Assembly: GCA_039822105.1 (NCBI GenBank)
Contig: JBCBMW010000012.1
Span: 1-64,000, forward strand
Length of the DNA: 64,000 nt
Direction of reading: 5' to 3'
From: Parvularcula sp039822105
GTDB lineage: Bacteria > Pseudomonadota > Alphaproteobacteria > Caulobacterales > Parvularculaceae
Both the position numbers and the translations under genes were made by a program. Shown piece by piece: positions 49,288-58,878 of the stretch (position 1 is the stretch's first letter; the number at the start of each line of letters is the position of its first letter). The notes beneath the pieces were generated by a model that searched no databases, was not told the DNA's origin, and was given only the letters and a program-made list of their open reading frames with translations.

Positions 49288-49626
49288 ATGCCCCTGACAC
49301 TGACCGGCCTCAAAAACTGTGACACCTGCAAAAAGGCGCTGAAATCACTGCGCGACGCGGGCGCCGAGCCGAGTTTCGTCGACATTCGGAGCGAGGCAGA
49401 TCTTGAGACCTTGGTGCCTCAATGGTTGGACGCGGTTGGCGCGGACACCTTGATCAACAAGCGTTCAACGACCTGGCGCAACCTCTCCGACGCTGAACGG
49501 GCGATGGAACCCGCGGCACTTCTCCAAACCCATCCAACACTGATCAAAAGGCCCGTTATCGAAACGGGTGACGCCATCTATGTGGGCTGGACAAAAGACG
49601 TGCAAGCAGCCCTCATAGGGTCATAA
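49288..49626 (+). CDS. ArsC/Spx-family thioredoxin-fold protein
   Basis: A 112-residue protein of the ArsC-like family. It starts LTLTGLKNCDTCKKALKSL (CxxC near residue 10) and contains INKRSTTWRNL and HPTLIKRPVIE. The ATG at 49288 follows AAAAGGACC. Whether it reduces arsenate or acts as a YffB/Spx-like protein cannot be told. It lies 19 bp after dinB. Confidence 0.85.
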   Translation: MPLTLTGLKNCDTCKKALKSLRDAGAEPSFVDIRSEADLETLVPQWLDAVGADTLINKRSTTWRNLSDAERAMEPAALLQTHPTLIKRPVIETGDAIYVGWTKDVQAALIGS

Positions 49627-49656
49627 GTCTGTTGCGTAAAAGGGAGGATACCAACC

Positions 49657-50118
49657 ATGACCACGGTCGAGCACAAGCTTGCTGAACGCGGACTGATCTT
49701 ACCGGAACCGGCCCTGCCGCTGGCCAGCTATGTGCCATCGCGGAAGGTTGGATCGCTGATTTTCATCTCTGGTCAGCTGCCTTTTCGCAATGGCGAACTG
49801 ATCCAAGGTCGGCTCGGCGAGGACCTCACGACAGAAGAAGGAGCTCTCGCAGCGGAGGCCTGCGGTGTGATGATCGTTTCACAGCTGAAGCACGCGCTGG
49901 GCGGTGATCTTGGGCGCGCGCAGTGCTGCATCAAGCTCGACGGGTTTGTGGCATGCACACCGATGTTCACGGATCATCCTGAAGTGATCAATGGCGCATC
50001 GAACCTAATGGAAGATCTCTTCGCCGACCGCGGCCGCCACGCACGAGCCGCGGTGGGGTGCCCTTCACTCCCCCGCGGCGCCGCTGTCGAGGTCGCCGCC
50101 GTTTTCGCCATCGATTAG
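49657..50118 (+). CDS. RidA-family protein
   Basis: A 153-residue RidA/YjgF-like protein. The pattern VGSLIFISGQLPFRNGELIQ, then EAACGVMIVSQLK and HARAAVGCPSLPRGAAVEV, matches the YjgH-type subgroup. RidA enzymes remove reactive enamines or imines, but the key Arg site is R143-like here and activity is not certain. Its last 54 bp overlap the convergent lpxB end. Confidence 0.85.
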   Translation: MTTVEHKLAERGLILPEPALPLASYVPSRKVGSLIFISGQLPFRNGELIQGRLGEDLTTEEGALAAEACGVMIVSQLKHALGGDLGRAQCCIKLDGFVACTPMFTDHPEVINGASNLMEDLFADRGRHARAAVGCPSLPRGAAVEVAAVFAID

Positions 50119-51249
50119 TGCCAGGGTCTCCCGCGCCGCCTGATCAGCAGCGTCGTGGGAGCCGATCAGGCTAGGTAGCAAGCGCCGGAAAGCCGAGGTT
50201 TGCCGCCGCCGCGCGTCATCGTCTTGGAACAGACGAACGACATCCGCGCTGAGCTGGGAGGGCATACAGTCCTGCTGGATGCGCTCCGGGATCACCGCTT
50301 CACCGGCCATGATGTTCAAGATCGTCACGTAAGGTGTCGTGATCACCTTCTTGGCATAATAAGCCGCAATCGGAGCAACCTTGTAGGTGACCACCATCGG
50401 TGTCCCCGCGAGGGCAAGTTCCGTGGTCACCGTTCCAGAGGCGGCAAGGGCCACATCGCCTGCATCAAAAGCGTTGAAACGCTCATCCGGCGGCACCACC
50501 AAGGTATCGAGCTCCCAAGACGACGCCGCCGCGCGCACCCGCTCTTCCACGGAAGGGGCGGCAATCACCGCAATACGGAGGCCAGGGATGCGAGCCGCTA
50601 TGTCATGCAGCGTGGGTTCGAACACCGGAAGCAGCCGCTTGACCTCACCGTTCCGACTGCCGGGCAAGACCAACAGCAGCGGCGCATCACCAATGTCGTG
50701 CTTCGCCCGAAACGCGGGGCCAGAACGGGGTGTTGACGCCGCCACCTGATAGTTGGGGTTGCCCACGAACTTTGCGTTGCCGCCAACATCGGTGAAGTGC
50801 TTGGGCTCAAATGGTAAGAGGCAAAGAAGAAGATCAAAGAGCTCTGAAGCAATGGCCGCCCGGTGAGGCCTCGATGCCCAAACCTGGGGCACACCGAGCT
50901 TCACCAGCGTTGTGTCAGGCACCTTTTTCTTGATCTTCGCGGCAACAACCTTTGAAAAAGCCCAGCTGTCGACGAGGATCGCCGCATCGGGCTGCTGCTC
51001 CTGCGCAAGCTTGGCCAGCGAGGAGGCAAGCCCCAGTGCCTTCGGGATCGCGGCAAGTGCATCGGCCGGTCCCATGACAGCCAACTGATCGGTATCGAGA
51101 GGATTTTCGAGGCCTTCCGCCGCCATGAGTGGCCCGCCGCCGCCGATGAACCGGATATCAGGAGACTGGCTCTTCAAAGCAGCCATCAGCGATGAGCCAA
51201 GCGCATCACCCGACGGCTCGCAAGCCGCAAGGAGGATGGTGCGGGTCAA
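50065..51249 (-). CDS. lpxB: Lipid-A-disaccharide synthase
   Basis: A 394-residue glycosyltransferase that joins UDP-diacylglucosamine and lipid X into the lipid A disaccharide. The start ILLAACEPSGDALGSSLMA, PDAAILVDSWAFSK, LLLVLPGSRNGEVKRLLPVF and GTVTTELALAGTPMVVTYKV are typical. It is the last gene of the lpx cluster and overlaps the ridA-like gene 3' end. Confidence 0.95.
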   Translation of the reverse strand: MTRTILLAACEPSGDALGSSLMAALKSQSPDIRFIGGGGPLMAAEGLENPLDTDQLAVMGPADALAAIPKALGLASSLAKLAQEQQPDAAILVDSWAFSKVVAAKIKKKVPDTTLVKLGVPQVWASRPHRAAIASELFDLLLCLLPFEPKHFTDVGGNAKFVGNPNYQVAASTPRSGPAFRAKHDIGDAPLLLVLPGSRNGEVKRLLPVFEPTLHDIAARIPGLRIAVIAAPSVEERVRAAASSWELDTLVVPPDERFNAFDAGDVALAASGTVTTELALAGTPMVVTYKVAPIAAYYAKKVITTPYVTILNIMAGEAVIPERIQQDCMPSQLSADVVRLFQDDDARRRQTSAFRRLLPSLIGSHDAADQAARETLALIDGENGGDLDSGAAGE

Positions 51250-52130
51250 CCCGTCACCTCTTCAGTGCGATAGCCATAAACGAAGACACCAAGCTCATCC
51301 GCCTTTGCGATCACTTCGTCGCGATCGATCACCAGTGCATGTTCCGCCTGCGCAGCAACTCCGGCGAGGCCCGCGGCATGAGCCCGTTCAATCGTCTCAA
51401 CGCCGATGGTGGGCAGATCAACCCGAAGCTCTTGACCAGGTTTGGGGCGCTTCACCAAGACGCCGACCAGGCTCTGTTCTTCCCCGGGCTCATAGCCCTT
51501 GAGGTTCTCCGGTAGATCCGCACACCGCCGAAGCATGGCATCGGTCCCCTCGGCCGCTTCAACAGCCAGGACAAAACCCCGCCGGATCACAGCGCCTTGG
51601 CCCACATCAAAGGGACCAAGCACCTCGACCAACGCTGCTCCTTTGGCCATGTCGGGAAAATCATCCCGACAGGGCGTTTTGGTGCCGAGTGCCCCAGCTG
51701 GGAGGAGGAGGCGCTCCGACGCTGCTTCCGCGCCAATGACCTGGAAGCCCTCACCCTCAAAAACGTCGACAATCACATCGAGAATGGCGCCGTCGCCTTT
51801 TCGCGCAGCAGCCACGACCTTCGGCAGAACCATAGCGCCGCGCCAGTCCGCCTTGATCGAAGCGAAGTTGGGACGTTTCAGCTGCCCCGCGAGGCACACC
51901 GCATCGCAGCCCTCGCTCTTCAACCGCTTGATAACGCGGCCAAGTTCACCGATCTGGACCTGATCATTCGGATAGGACGTGATCGGCCCTTCTTCGTCCG
52001 TTAGCCGAACGATGAACGGTTGCCGGCCAGCATTGGCCTCAGCCTCAGCCACTCTCAAGGGTAGTGTTCCGCCCCCGGCAAGAATGCCCAGGCGCGACCA
52101 TGTCCCCTCGCCTATTGCGCCGGAAGGCAT
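51246..52130 (-). CDS. lpxI: UDP-2,3-diacylglucosamine hydrolase, LpxI type
   Basis: A 294-residue LpxI, the enzyme that releases UMP from UDP-diacylglucosamine to give lipid X in alphaproteobacteria (replacing LpxH). Patterns are LGILAGGGTLPLRVAEA, IGELGRVIKRLKSEGCD and the C-terminal RVDLPTIGVETIERAHAAGL. It overlaps lpxA and lpxB, so translation is coupled in the cluster. Confidence 0.9.
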   Translation of the reverse strand: MPSGAIGEGTWSRLGILAGGGTLPLRVAEAEANAGRQPFIVRLTDEEGPITSYPNDQVQIGELGRVIKRLKSEGCDAVCLAGQLKRPNFASIKADWRGAMVLPKVVAAARKGDGAILDVIVDVFEGEGFQVIGAEAASERLLLPAGALGTKTPCRDDFPDMAKGAALVEVLGPFDVGQGAVIRRGFVLAVEAAEGTDAMLRRCADLPENLKGYEPGEEQSLVGVLVKRPKPGQELRVDLPTIGVETIERAHAAGLAGVAAQAEHALVIDRDEVIAKADELGVFVYGYRTEEVTG

Positions 52131-52906
52131 AGGGGCCGGTTTTCTTCACTATTGGCTTTCATGAAATCGACGATTTCCATGACCACAGGCGAGTCTTTGT
52201 AAAGCTCCGTCGCGTCAGCGATGCGCTCCTGCAGCGTACCTTCAGGCGCGAAAAGCTGCCGGTAAGCCGCACGGATCGAGTGGATCGCCTTTCGGTCCAT
52301 ACCGCGGCGCTTCATCCCCACGATGTTGAGGCCTTCGAGCTTAGCGCGGTTCCCAAACACCGACCCATACGGAATAACGTCACTCCCGAGGATCGCTCCA
52401 CCGCCGACAAAACAATAGTTCCCAAGCCGGGTGAACTGATGAATGGCGGTGATCCCGGAAACGAAAACATAGTTTCCGATTTCGATATGACCGCCAAGAG
52501 TTGCGTTGTTGGCCATGATCACATTGTCGCCAATGATACAGTCGTGGGCCACATGGCACCCGACCATGTAGAGGCCGTCGTCACCGACGACAGTCTTACC
52601 GCCACCTTGCTCGGTACCCGGATGCATCGTTACGTGTTCACGAATTTGGTTCCGTGCACCGATGGTCAGTATTGTCTTCTCACCTTTATAGTTGAGGTGC
52701 TGCGGCGGCATGCCGAGCACGGCGAAAGGCATCACCTCGGTATCATCGCCGACAGTGGTGTGGCCGAGAACCACCGCGTGGGGGTGAAGCTTCACCCGGT
52801 TTCCCAGTTTCACGTGAGGGCCAACATGGACGAATGGTCCAATCTCGACATCCTCACCAAGCTCTGCACCATCCTCAACAATCGCACGCGGATGAACTGC
52901 CATCAC
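52112..52906 (-). CDS. lpxA: UDP-N-acetylglucosamine acyltransferase
   Basis: A 264-residue left-handed beta-helix acyltransferase, first step of lipid A synthesis. Hexapeptide repeats run from about residue 5 to 185 (IGPFVHVGPHVKLGNRVKLH), with the catalytic His in the MHPGTEQGG region near residue 120, and a C-terminal helical domain (IRAAYRQLFAPEGTL). It overlaps fabZ by 4 bp. Confidence 0.95.
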   Translation of the reverse strand: MMAVHPRAIVEDGAELGEDVEIGPFVHVGPHVKLGNRVKLHPHAVVLGHTTVGDDTEVMPFAVLGMPPQHLNYKGEKTILTIGARNQIREHVTMHPGTEQGGGKTVVGDDGLYMVGCHVAHDCIIGDNVIMANNATLGGHIEIGNYVFVSGITAIHQFTRLGNYCFVGGGAILGSDVIPYGSVFGNRAKLEGLNIVGMKRRGMDRKAIHSIRAAYRQLFAPEGTLQERIADATELYKDSPVVMEIVDFMKANSEENRPLCLPAQ

Positions 52907-53367
52907 TTTGCCTCCGCCAGCATCGCAGCAAAGACCGCTTCAGCGACCAGTTTGCCGTCAACCATGGCTTTTCCTTCGTACTTCCAGACCGGTGGTCGGC
53001 GCTGGATCACTTTCACATGCAACTCAAGCTGATCGCCAGGAACCACGGGTTTACGGAACTTGGCCTTATCAACACCCATGAACAAAACGACTTTGCCCTC
53101 GGAATCGAGTTCATCAGCATACACAGTGTAGGACGCAGCCGTCTGCGCCATCGCTTCGATGATCAAGACACCGGGCATCACCGGCATCTGAGGGAAGTGC
53201 CCCTGGAAAAAGGGCTCATTGATCGTGACGTTCTTCACACCAACAGAACCCTCTGTGCGCGAAACGTTCGTCAGCTTATCGATCATCAAAAAGGGGTAGC
53301 GGTGCGGGATCAGGGCTTGGATACCAGCAACATCGAGATCCGGCAGAGCGTCGTCGTGTTCAGTCAT
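52903..53367 (-). CDS. fabZ: 3-hydroxyacyl-ACP dehydratase FabZ
   Basis: A 154-residue hot-dog-fold dehydratase. The start QALIPHRYPFLMIDKL and the active-site helix GHFPQMPVMPGVLIIEAMAQ (His and downstream Glu) are typical. The ATG at 53367 sits in a TGATG junction with lpxD; the longer reading to 53418 lies inside lpxD and is rejected. Confidence 0.95.
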   Translation of the reverse strand: MTEHDDALPDLDVAGIQALIPHRYPFLMIDKLTNVSRTEGSVGVKNVTINEPFFQGHFPQMPVMPGVLIIEAMAQTAASYTVYADELDSEGKVVLFMGVDKAKFRKPVVPGDQLELHVKVIQRRPPVWKYEGKAMVDGKLVAEAVFAAMLAEAK

Positions 53368-54362
53368 CACTTCTTTTTTTCCGCAAGGCGGCTGACGGCC
53401 GCAACTTCTTTCATCCACTGACGGAAGGGCTTAGCAGGTGTTCCCCCCACACGGCCACCGGGCTCCACATCCCGCATAAGGCCGCTTCGCGCCGCCAGTT
53501 CAGCGCCGGCGCCGATGGTGATGTGATCAGCCATCCCAACCTGACCGCCCATCATGACGCCATCGCCGACGACACAGGATCCTGACACGCCGGTGTGGCT
53601 GGCGATCAGAACCGAGCGCCCGATCTTACAATTGTGGGCGATCTGGCAGAGGTTATCGATCTTGGTCCCGTCGCCGATCTCGGTATCCGTCAGCATACCG
53701 CGGTCCACTGTCGTACCGGCACCGATGTCGACCGCATCACCGATCCGGACAGCGCCGAGCTGAGGAATGTAGACCGCGCCAGCATCTCCTGGAACGTAGC
53801 CAAAGCCCGCTTCACCAATTCGGACCCCCGCTGCGATGGCGCATCCGCTCCCGAGCGTTGCGTGGGTGATAGAGGCGTGCGGACCAATGCGGGTTCCCGC
53901 GCCAATCACCACCCCGTGGCCAATCACAGCGTAAGGACCAATGACAGCGCCGTCGCTAATCTCCGCACCAGGACTGATGACAGCGGTGGGGTGGACAGCG
54001 GCGCTTTCTGAGATCACCGCTGGCGTCTCGTCCTCACGCCCGCATTCAGACTTACTCTCGAACAAAGCGGCGGCAATCTTAGCGTAGGCCAGGCGCGGCG
54101 CCGCAACCTCCAGGACAGAGCGCGCATGGGCCGGAAGATCCCATGACTGACCTTTGGGAACGATGAGAAGCGCAGCCGGTCCAATCACGCCGCTTGGCTT
54201 TTCGGCGAAGGTGAGCGCGCCCTCACCGCCCTGTTCAGCATCGGCCACGGACGAAATCTGGACGCCGCCATCAAGCACAAGCTCGCCGCCACCGATCTTC
54301 GCGGCAACAACCGGCGTCAGTCGGTCAATCAGACGAAAGAAACGAGAGTCAGGAAAAATCAT
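53367..54362 (-). CDS. lpxD: UDP-3-O-acylglucosamine N-acyltransferase
   Basis: A 331-residue LpxD. It has a short N-terminal substrate-binding domain, then hexapeptide repeats (GAVIGPYAVIGHGVVIGAGT), the catalytic His region in TEIGDGTKIDNLCQIAHN, and a basic C-terminus. The ATG at 54362 was chosen over GTG 54368; neither has a good ribosome-binding site. It is followed by fabZ. Confidence 0.94.
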   Translation of the reverse strand: MIFPDSRFFRLIDRLTPVVAAKIGGGELVLDGGVQISSVADAEQGGEGALTFAEKPSGVIGPAALLIVPKGQSWDLPAHARSVLEVAAPRLAYAKIAAALFESKSECGREDETPAVISESAAVHPTAVISPGAEISDGAVIGPYAVIGHGVVIGAGTRIGPHASITHATLGSGCAIAAGVRIGEAGFGYVPGDAGAVYIPQLGAVRIGDAVDIGAGTTVDRGMLTDTEIGDGTKIDNLCQIAHNCKIGRSVLIASHTGVSGSCVVGDGVMMGGQVGMADHITIGAGAELAARSGLMRDVEPGGRVGGTPAKPFRQWMKEVAAVSRLAEKKK

Positions 54363-54414
54363 AGACACTGTTCGGACGCGTACAGACTGTGCTCTGGTCC
54401 GCGCCCACTCCTCA

Positions 54415-55011
54415 CTACTGGCTTTTTTGCTGCGCCAGGGCCGCTGCCCGTTGCGCCTGAAGATCCGGTTTCACCACTTGAATGGTTTGGATCTCCTTAT
54501 CGAGGCGCGTGATCACCTCGCTTGTGATGTTGTTGGCGTCCGCCGCTGACAGCACCGCTTGCCGATCCATCAGCACGGTGCCTTTCCGCTTCTTGAAAAT
54601 GTCGTCGACGATCGGCTCCCATGCCGCCGCGAGTTGGTTGTAGGCCATCGACTGCGCCTGCTGCAGCTCAGCCTCGCGGATGCGCATGAGCTGCTCGACG
54701 TTCCGGCCCTTCTCCAGCAGCGCTTGGTAGCGGCGGGTGAAATCCTCTTTGCTGAGAGAGGGCTGGCTGGCCTTCAGGGCTTCGCTTTCTTGCTGCACGG
54801 CCTGCTCTTGGGCCTGGATCTCGGCGGCCACCTGTTGGCCGATGACCTGAAGCTGCGCGGAGATCGATTGACCGGCCTTCGACGTGACCAGCACCTTCTC
54901 CTGATCCAGAACGAGAATGACGGTGTTGCCCCGCTGCGCATGCGCGGCGCCGCTCCAGCCCAACAGGACAAGCATCGCCAAGAATGCGGTTACAGTCCGT
55001 CTCAGGGTCAT
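54415..55011 (-). CDS. OmpH/Skp-family periplasmic chaperone
   Basis: A 198-residue protein. The ATG at 55011 follows GGAGAGAGTG and starts a signal peptide (MTLRRTVTAFLAMLVLLGW, cleavage near AHA-QR). The rest is a long coiled coil (QVAAEIQAQEQAVQQESEAL) with a C-terminal helix, the Skp tentacle pattern. It lies between bamA and lpxD, the usual skp place, and probably carries unfolded outer-membrane proteins to BamA. Confidence 0.85.
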   Translation of the reverse strand: MTLRRTVTAFLAMLVLLGWSGAAHAQRGNTVILVLDQEKVLVTSKAGQSISAQLQVIGQQVAAEIQAQEQAVQQESEALKASQPSLSKEDFTRRYQALLEKGRNVEQLMRIREAELQQAQSMAYNQLAAAWEPIVDDIFKKRKGTVLMDRQAVLSAADANNITSEVITRLDKEIQTIQVVKPDLQAQRAAALAQQKSQ

Positions 55012-55084
55012 CACTCTCTCCACATTGACACCGGTCACCCCCGACCCATGCAGGAAGCCTAACGCGAAATCCACTGGTGAAGGC

Positions 55085-55099
55085 GTGAACCCTGTTCAC
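55085..55099. repeat. Short palindrome between bamA and ompH
   Basis: GTGAAC-CCT-GTTCAC is a perfect 6+6 inverted repeat in the roughly 100-bp gap between the OmpH gene and bamA. It could be a hairpin in the polycistronic message or a regulatory half-site pair. No other signal was seen around it. Confidence 0.35.
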
Positions 55100-55112
55100 A
55101 CTCCGTGAGCGA

Positions 55113-57635
55113 TTAGAACTGACCGCCGGCGGAGAAGCGGAAGCCTTCGGGGCGGTCATACTCCTCGACCACCAACGCTTCGGACAGAACGAACTGCACT
55201 GGGCCAAATGGCGAGCGCCAGTTGACGACCACACCAGCGGTGACCCGGGGGTCGAGGCCAGCCTGAAGCGGATCGTCCGGATCGGAGTTGCCGAAGAGGT
55301 CGACGCGCTCAATGCTCGGATCGTTGAAGGTCTCCTCGTCCTGCTCGTTGACGAGGCCAGCGACCCCAAAGTCAGCAAAGAACGACGCTCGGATGCCAGC
55401 AGACGGCGGCAGCGGCAGCGGGATCAACGCTTCGGCTGAACCCACAGCATAGGTCCGAGCACCAATCGCCTGACCGCGCCGGTTACCCAGAACAGCGTCG
55501 TCAGCATCAAACAGGCGAGGCCCGACGCCGGCCACGTCAAAGCCGCGCCAACCTCGGCCACCGCCGAGGAAAAAGCGGTCGTTCCGGCGCACACCGTCAC
55601 TGTTGAAGCTCTGGATGTATCCGCCCTGGAACTTCAGTGAGCCGATGAAGCGGAACGGCAGTGGGCGATAGTAAGCCGAGCGCATCGTCGACTGGTAATA
55701 GTTAACATCGCCGCCAAGCCCAGCGAAGTTTTGCGAGAAACTGATCGAGTAACCACGCGATGGGACGATCGGGTCGTTCGTCCTGTCCATCCGCAACGTG
55801 TACCCCACAGATGACGTCACGAACTCACCATCGTTTTCACAGTTGAGGTCATCCGAAAGGACGACCACGTTGCATCGGTCAGTGGTAAAGATGCCGACGC
55901 CGAGCCCTGTGGTCTCTGGTTCCCGAACGCGCCGGATCGCATCCTCGTCAACGAGCTCAGCACTCGGAATGAAGTCCCCGTTCTCATCTCGAGTGAACGA
56001 AAGATCTGTCGTCAGCTCCAAGTTGTCATAACGAAGGCCATAGTTGAGGCCGAGCTGCGCGAACTCTGAAACCGGGAAGCCGAAGTTTGCGCCCAAGCCA
56101 TAAGACTGAGACACAAATCCTGCTTCCTCAAAGTCCGTATCTTGAACAAAGATACTGGCGCCTGCCCGAAGGCGGCGGCCGAGGAAGTAAGGCTCTGTGA
56201 TGGCAATCCGTGCACGGTTGGTCCGCTGCGAGGCTGAAAGGTCAAGCAGCACATTCTGGCCGCGACCGGCGAGGTTCCGTTGGTCGAGCTGAATGTTGAA
56301 GATGAAGTTGTCGTTCGAGGAGACACCACCACCGATTTGGAAACTGCCTGTCGGTTGCTCGGTCACGTTGACGTTGAGGACGGAGCGATCGGGCGCGCTG
56401 CCGGGGATCTCGTCGATCTCAACTTCTGAGAAGAAACCAAGGCCCCGGATCCTGCGCTGAGATCGGTCCACCAAAACCCGGTTGAACGCGTCGCCTTCAA
56501 TGAGGCGCATTTCGCGGCGGATCACCCGATCGAGGGTCTGCTGGTTGCCGTTGATGTTGATCTCTTCGACATAAACCCGCGGACCCTCGTTCACCTCAAA
56601 GGTCACGTCGATCGTCTTGGTCTCGGGGTTCCGGTCGAGCCGCGGATAGATGTCCACGAAGGCGTAACCGTAGACGCCAGTGGCAAAGGTCAGAGCCTCC
56701 TCTGCCTCTTCGATCTTCTCTGAGTTGAAGACAGTACCCGGACGGATCGGGACCCGCCGGCGCAGCACTTCACCGGGCAGTTTGGAGAGTGTCGTGTTCA
56801 CGTCGACATTGCCGAAGTCGTATTTCGGCCCTTCCTCCACCTCCATCGTGATGATGAAGTCGCTGCGATCCGGCGTGAGCTCTGCCACCGCAGAGATCAC
56901 CGCAAAATCAGCAAAACCGTTCTGGCTATAGTGCTGACGAAGAAGCTCTTGGTCATACTCCAACCGGTCAGGGTCGTAGTTGTCGTTGCTCTCGAGGATG
57001 TTCCACCAGCTCGAAGGCGCGGTCAGGACAACACCGCGAAGCTCGGCGTCCGAGAATTCCTCATTACCCAGAAAGTTGACTGCGCGAACGCCAGTCCGCG
57101 GGCCCTCATCGATATCGAAGATGACATCGACACGGTTGCGCTCAAGCTCCCTGACTCGCGGGCTCACCGTCGCGCCGAACCGGCCAGAACGACGATAGAC
57201 CTCGATCATCCGCTGCGCATCCGCCTGGGCCCGTGCCCGGGTATAGATCGACCGCGGCTCGAGCTCGACTTCCTCTTCAAACTTATCATCACCGAGGCGC
57301 CGGTTACCGACATAGATGACGCGGTTGACGATGGGGTTCTCTTCGACCGTGACGTTCAAAACGCCCCTGCTGGCGTCGAAAACGATTTGAGCGTCTTCAA
57401 AGAGACCTGTTGCAAAAAGACCCTTGAGGCTCTCGTCGATCACCACCTGATCAATATTCGTACCCGGTGTGATGGTCAGGTAAGAGCGGACTGTCTCAGG
57501 CTCCAGGCGCTGAGTCCCTGTGACCACGATCTGGCGCACCACGGTTGTGTAATTGTCCTGGCCAGCGGCTTGGGTGCCGGTGAACAGAAACGTCAACACA
57601 ACAAAAAGAAGTGGGCGCGCGGCCGACAGGTTCAT
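55113..57635 (-). CDS. bamA: Outer-membrane protein assembly factor BamA
   Basis: An 840-residue Omp85 protein. MNLSAARPLLFVVLTFLF is a signal peptide, followed by five POTRA domains (residues about 30-430) and a C-terminal 16-strand barrel ending in Phe (FRFSAGGQF), the BamA-recognition signal. The barrel lid region VPSRGYSISFSQ is typical. It lies downstream of rseP and upstream of the OmpH gene, the conserved order. Confidence 0.96.
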   Translation of the reverse strand: MNLSAARPLLFVVLTFLFTGTQAAGQDNYTTVVRQIVVTGTQRLEPETVRSYLTITPGTNIDQVVIDESLKGLFATGLFEDAQIVFDASRGVLNVTVEENPIVNRVIYVGNRRLGDDKFEEEVELEPRSIYTRARAQADAQRMIEVYRRSGRFGATVSPRVRELERNRVDVIFDIDEGPRTGVRAVNFLGNEEFSDAELRGVVLTAPSSWWNILESNDNYDPDRLEYDQELLRQHYSQNGFADFAVISAVAELTPDRSDFIITMEVEEGPKYDFGNVDVNTTLSKLPGEVLRRRVPIRPGTVFNSEKIEEAEEALTFATGVYGYAFVDIYPRLDRNPETKTIDVTFEVNEGPRVYVEEININGNQQTLDRVIRREMRLIEGDAFNRVLVDRSQRRIRGLGFFSEVEIDEIPGSAPDRSVLNVNVTEQPTGSFQIGGGVSSNDNFIFNIQLDQRNLAGRGQNVLLDLSASQRTNRARIAITEPYFLGRRLRAGASIFVQDTDFEEAGFVSQSYGLGANFGFPVSEFAQLGLNYGLRYDNLELTTDLSFTRDENGDFIPSAELVDEDAIRRVREPETTGLGVGIFTTDRCNVVVLSDDLNCENDGEFVTSSVGYTLRMDRTNDPIVPSRGYSISFSQNFAGLGGDVNYYQSTMRSAYYRPLPFRFIGSLKFQGGYIQSFNSDGVRRNDRFFLGGGRGWRGFDVAGVGPRLFDADDAVLGNRRGQAIGARTYAVGSAEALIPLPLPPSAGIRASFFADFGVAGLVNEQDEETFNDPSIERVDLFGNSDPDDPLQAGLDPRVTAGVVVNWRSPFGPVQFVLSEALVVEEYDRPEGFRFSAGGQF

Positions 57636-57647
57636 GAACAGCAGATC

Positions 57648-58871
57648 CTAAGACTGGAAGAGACGGACAACGTCGTTGATAAGAACAAAGATGATCAGGG
57701 TGCCGACCAGCGCCAGACCAATCCGGAACAGCCCGTTTTGCAACGCTTCATTCATCGGTTTTCCCGCCACCGCCTCGTACCCGTAGAACATCAGATGCCC
57801 ACCATCCAGCACAGGAACTGGTAAAAGGTTTAAAAATCCGACGGATATCGAAATCAGGGCGGCGACTTGCAGGAAATTGGCCGCGCTGGTCATCAACCGG
57901 TCGGCCAAGGTCACATTCTCTGCGGGAACAAAGCCTGAGCTTGCCGCCTGCCCCGCGAATTGTGCGATCCGTACAGGGCCGCCAATTTGGCGTGGGTCTT
58001 CACGGAAGGTTAAGAGCCGGGCGAAGTATCGGCCCGTGACACTGATGATACGGCCAACCTCGCGGGTCCCTTCCACTGTCGCATCCACCGGGCCGAACCG
58101 CTGTCTGCTGACAAAGTTGGGGTCGGCAGAGACGCCGAGTTGGCCCGCTTCGACCTTGTTGCCGAAACCGTCGGTTTGTTCGACCCGCCGCGGCGTGGCC
58201 ATCAGGGTGAGGATCTCTTCGTTACGCTCGACGGTGAAGGTCAGCTCCTCACCGCTCGAGAGTTTCACCCGTGTCGCCATGGCATCGAACGACCGGACGG
58301 CACCGCCGTTAAGCTCAAGAATCCGGTCGCCAGGGAGAAAGCCCGCCTCCGCCGCCGCGCTGTCTTCCATCACTTGGCCCACGACCGGCTCCACCGTGAA
58401 CCGGCCGAGCGCCATCAAAAGGCCAGCCAGAATGACAATAGCGAGGACAAAGTTGGCAATTGGTCCCGCCGCGACCACGGCCGCCCGCTGCCACGTGGGG
58501 CGGAAGTGAAAGCACACGGCCTTCTCTTCTTCCGTCAGCGCCGCTTCCAGGGCTTCACGTTGGGAGCCGAACTGCGTCGTGCCCGTTTGCCCAGAATTGG
58601 TGCCGGCACTGGCCGCATTCGCGTCGCCGAAGAACTTCACGTACCCGCCGAGAGGGATCGCTGAGACCTTCCACACCGTACCGTGGCGATCGACCCAGCC
58701 CGCAAGCTTTGGGCCGAAACCAATGGAAAAAGCGTCGATCTTGATGCCGAACAGTCGCCCGGTCTGGAAATGCCCCAGCTCGTGGATGAACACGATCACC
58801 GGGAGCATCACCAAAAAAGCCGCGAGGCTCACTGCAACAGCGGACGCGCTGCCGAGCAATGTGTCCAGCAT
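57648..58871 (-). CDS. rseP: Site-2 zinc protease RseP
   Basis: A 407-residue membrane metalloprotease. The zinc site HELGH lies in VIFIHELGHFQTGR near residue 30, and the third ligand Asp in NLLPVPVLDGGHLMFYG near the C-terminus. A PDZ domain lies between (residues about 125-200) and about four membrane segments span the protein. It cleaves anti-sigma factors and signal-peptide remnants. It follows dxr after 7 bp. Confidence 0.95.
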   Translation of the reverse strand: MLDTLLGSASAVAVSLAAFLVMLPVIVFIHELGHFQTGRLFGIKIDAFSIGFGPKLAGWVDRHGTVWKVSAIPLGGYVKFFGDANAASAGTNSGQTGTTQFGSQREALEAALTEEEKAVCFHFRPTWQRAAVVAAGPIANFVLAIVILAGLLMALGRFTVEPVVGQVMEDSAAAEAGFLPGDRILELNGGAVRSFDAMATRVKLSSGEELTFTVERNEEILTLMATPRRVEQTDGFGNKVEAGQLGVSADPNFVSRQRFGPVDATVEGTREVGRIISVTGRYFARLLTFREDPRQIGGPVRIAQFAGQAASSGFVPAENVTLADRLMTSAANFLQVAALISISVGFLNLLPVPVLDGGHLMFYGYEAVAGKPMNEALQNGLFRIGLALVGTLIIFVLINDVVRLFQS

Positions 58872-58878
58872 CTAACCC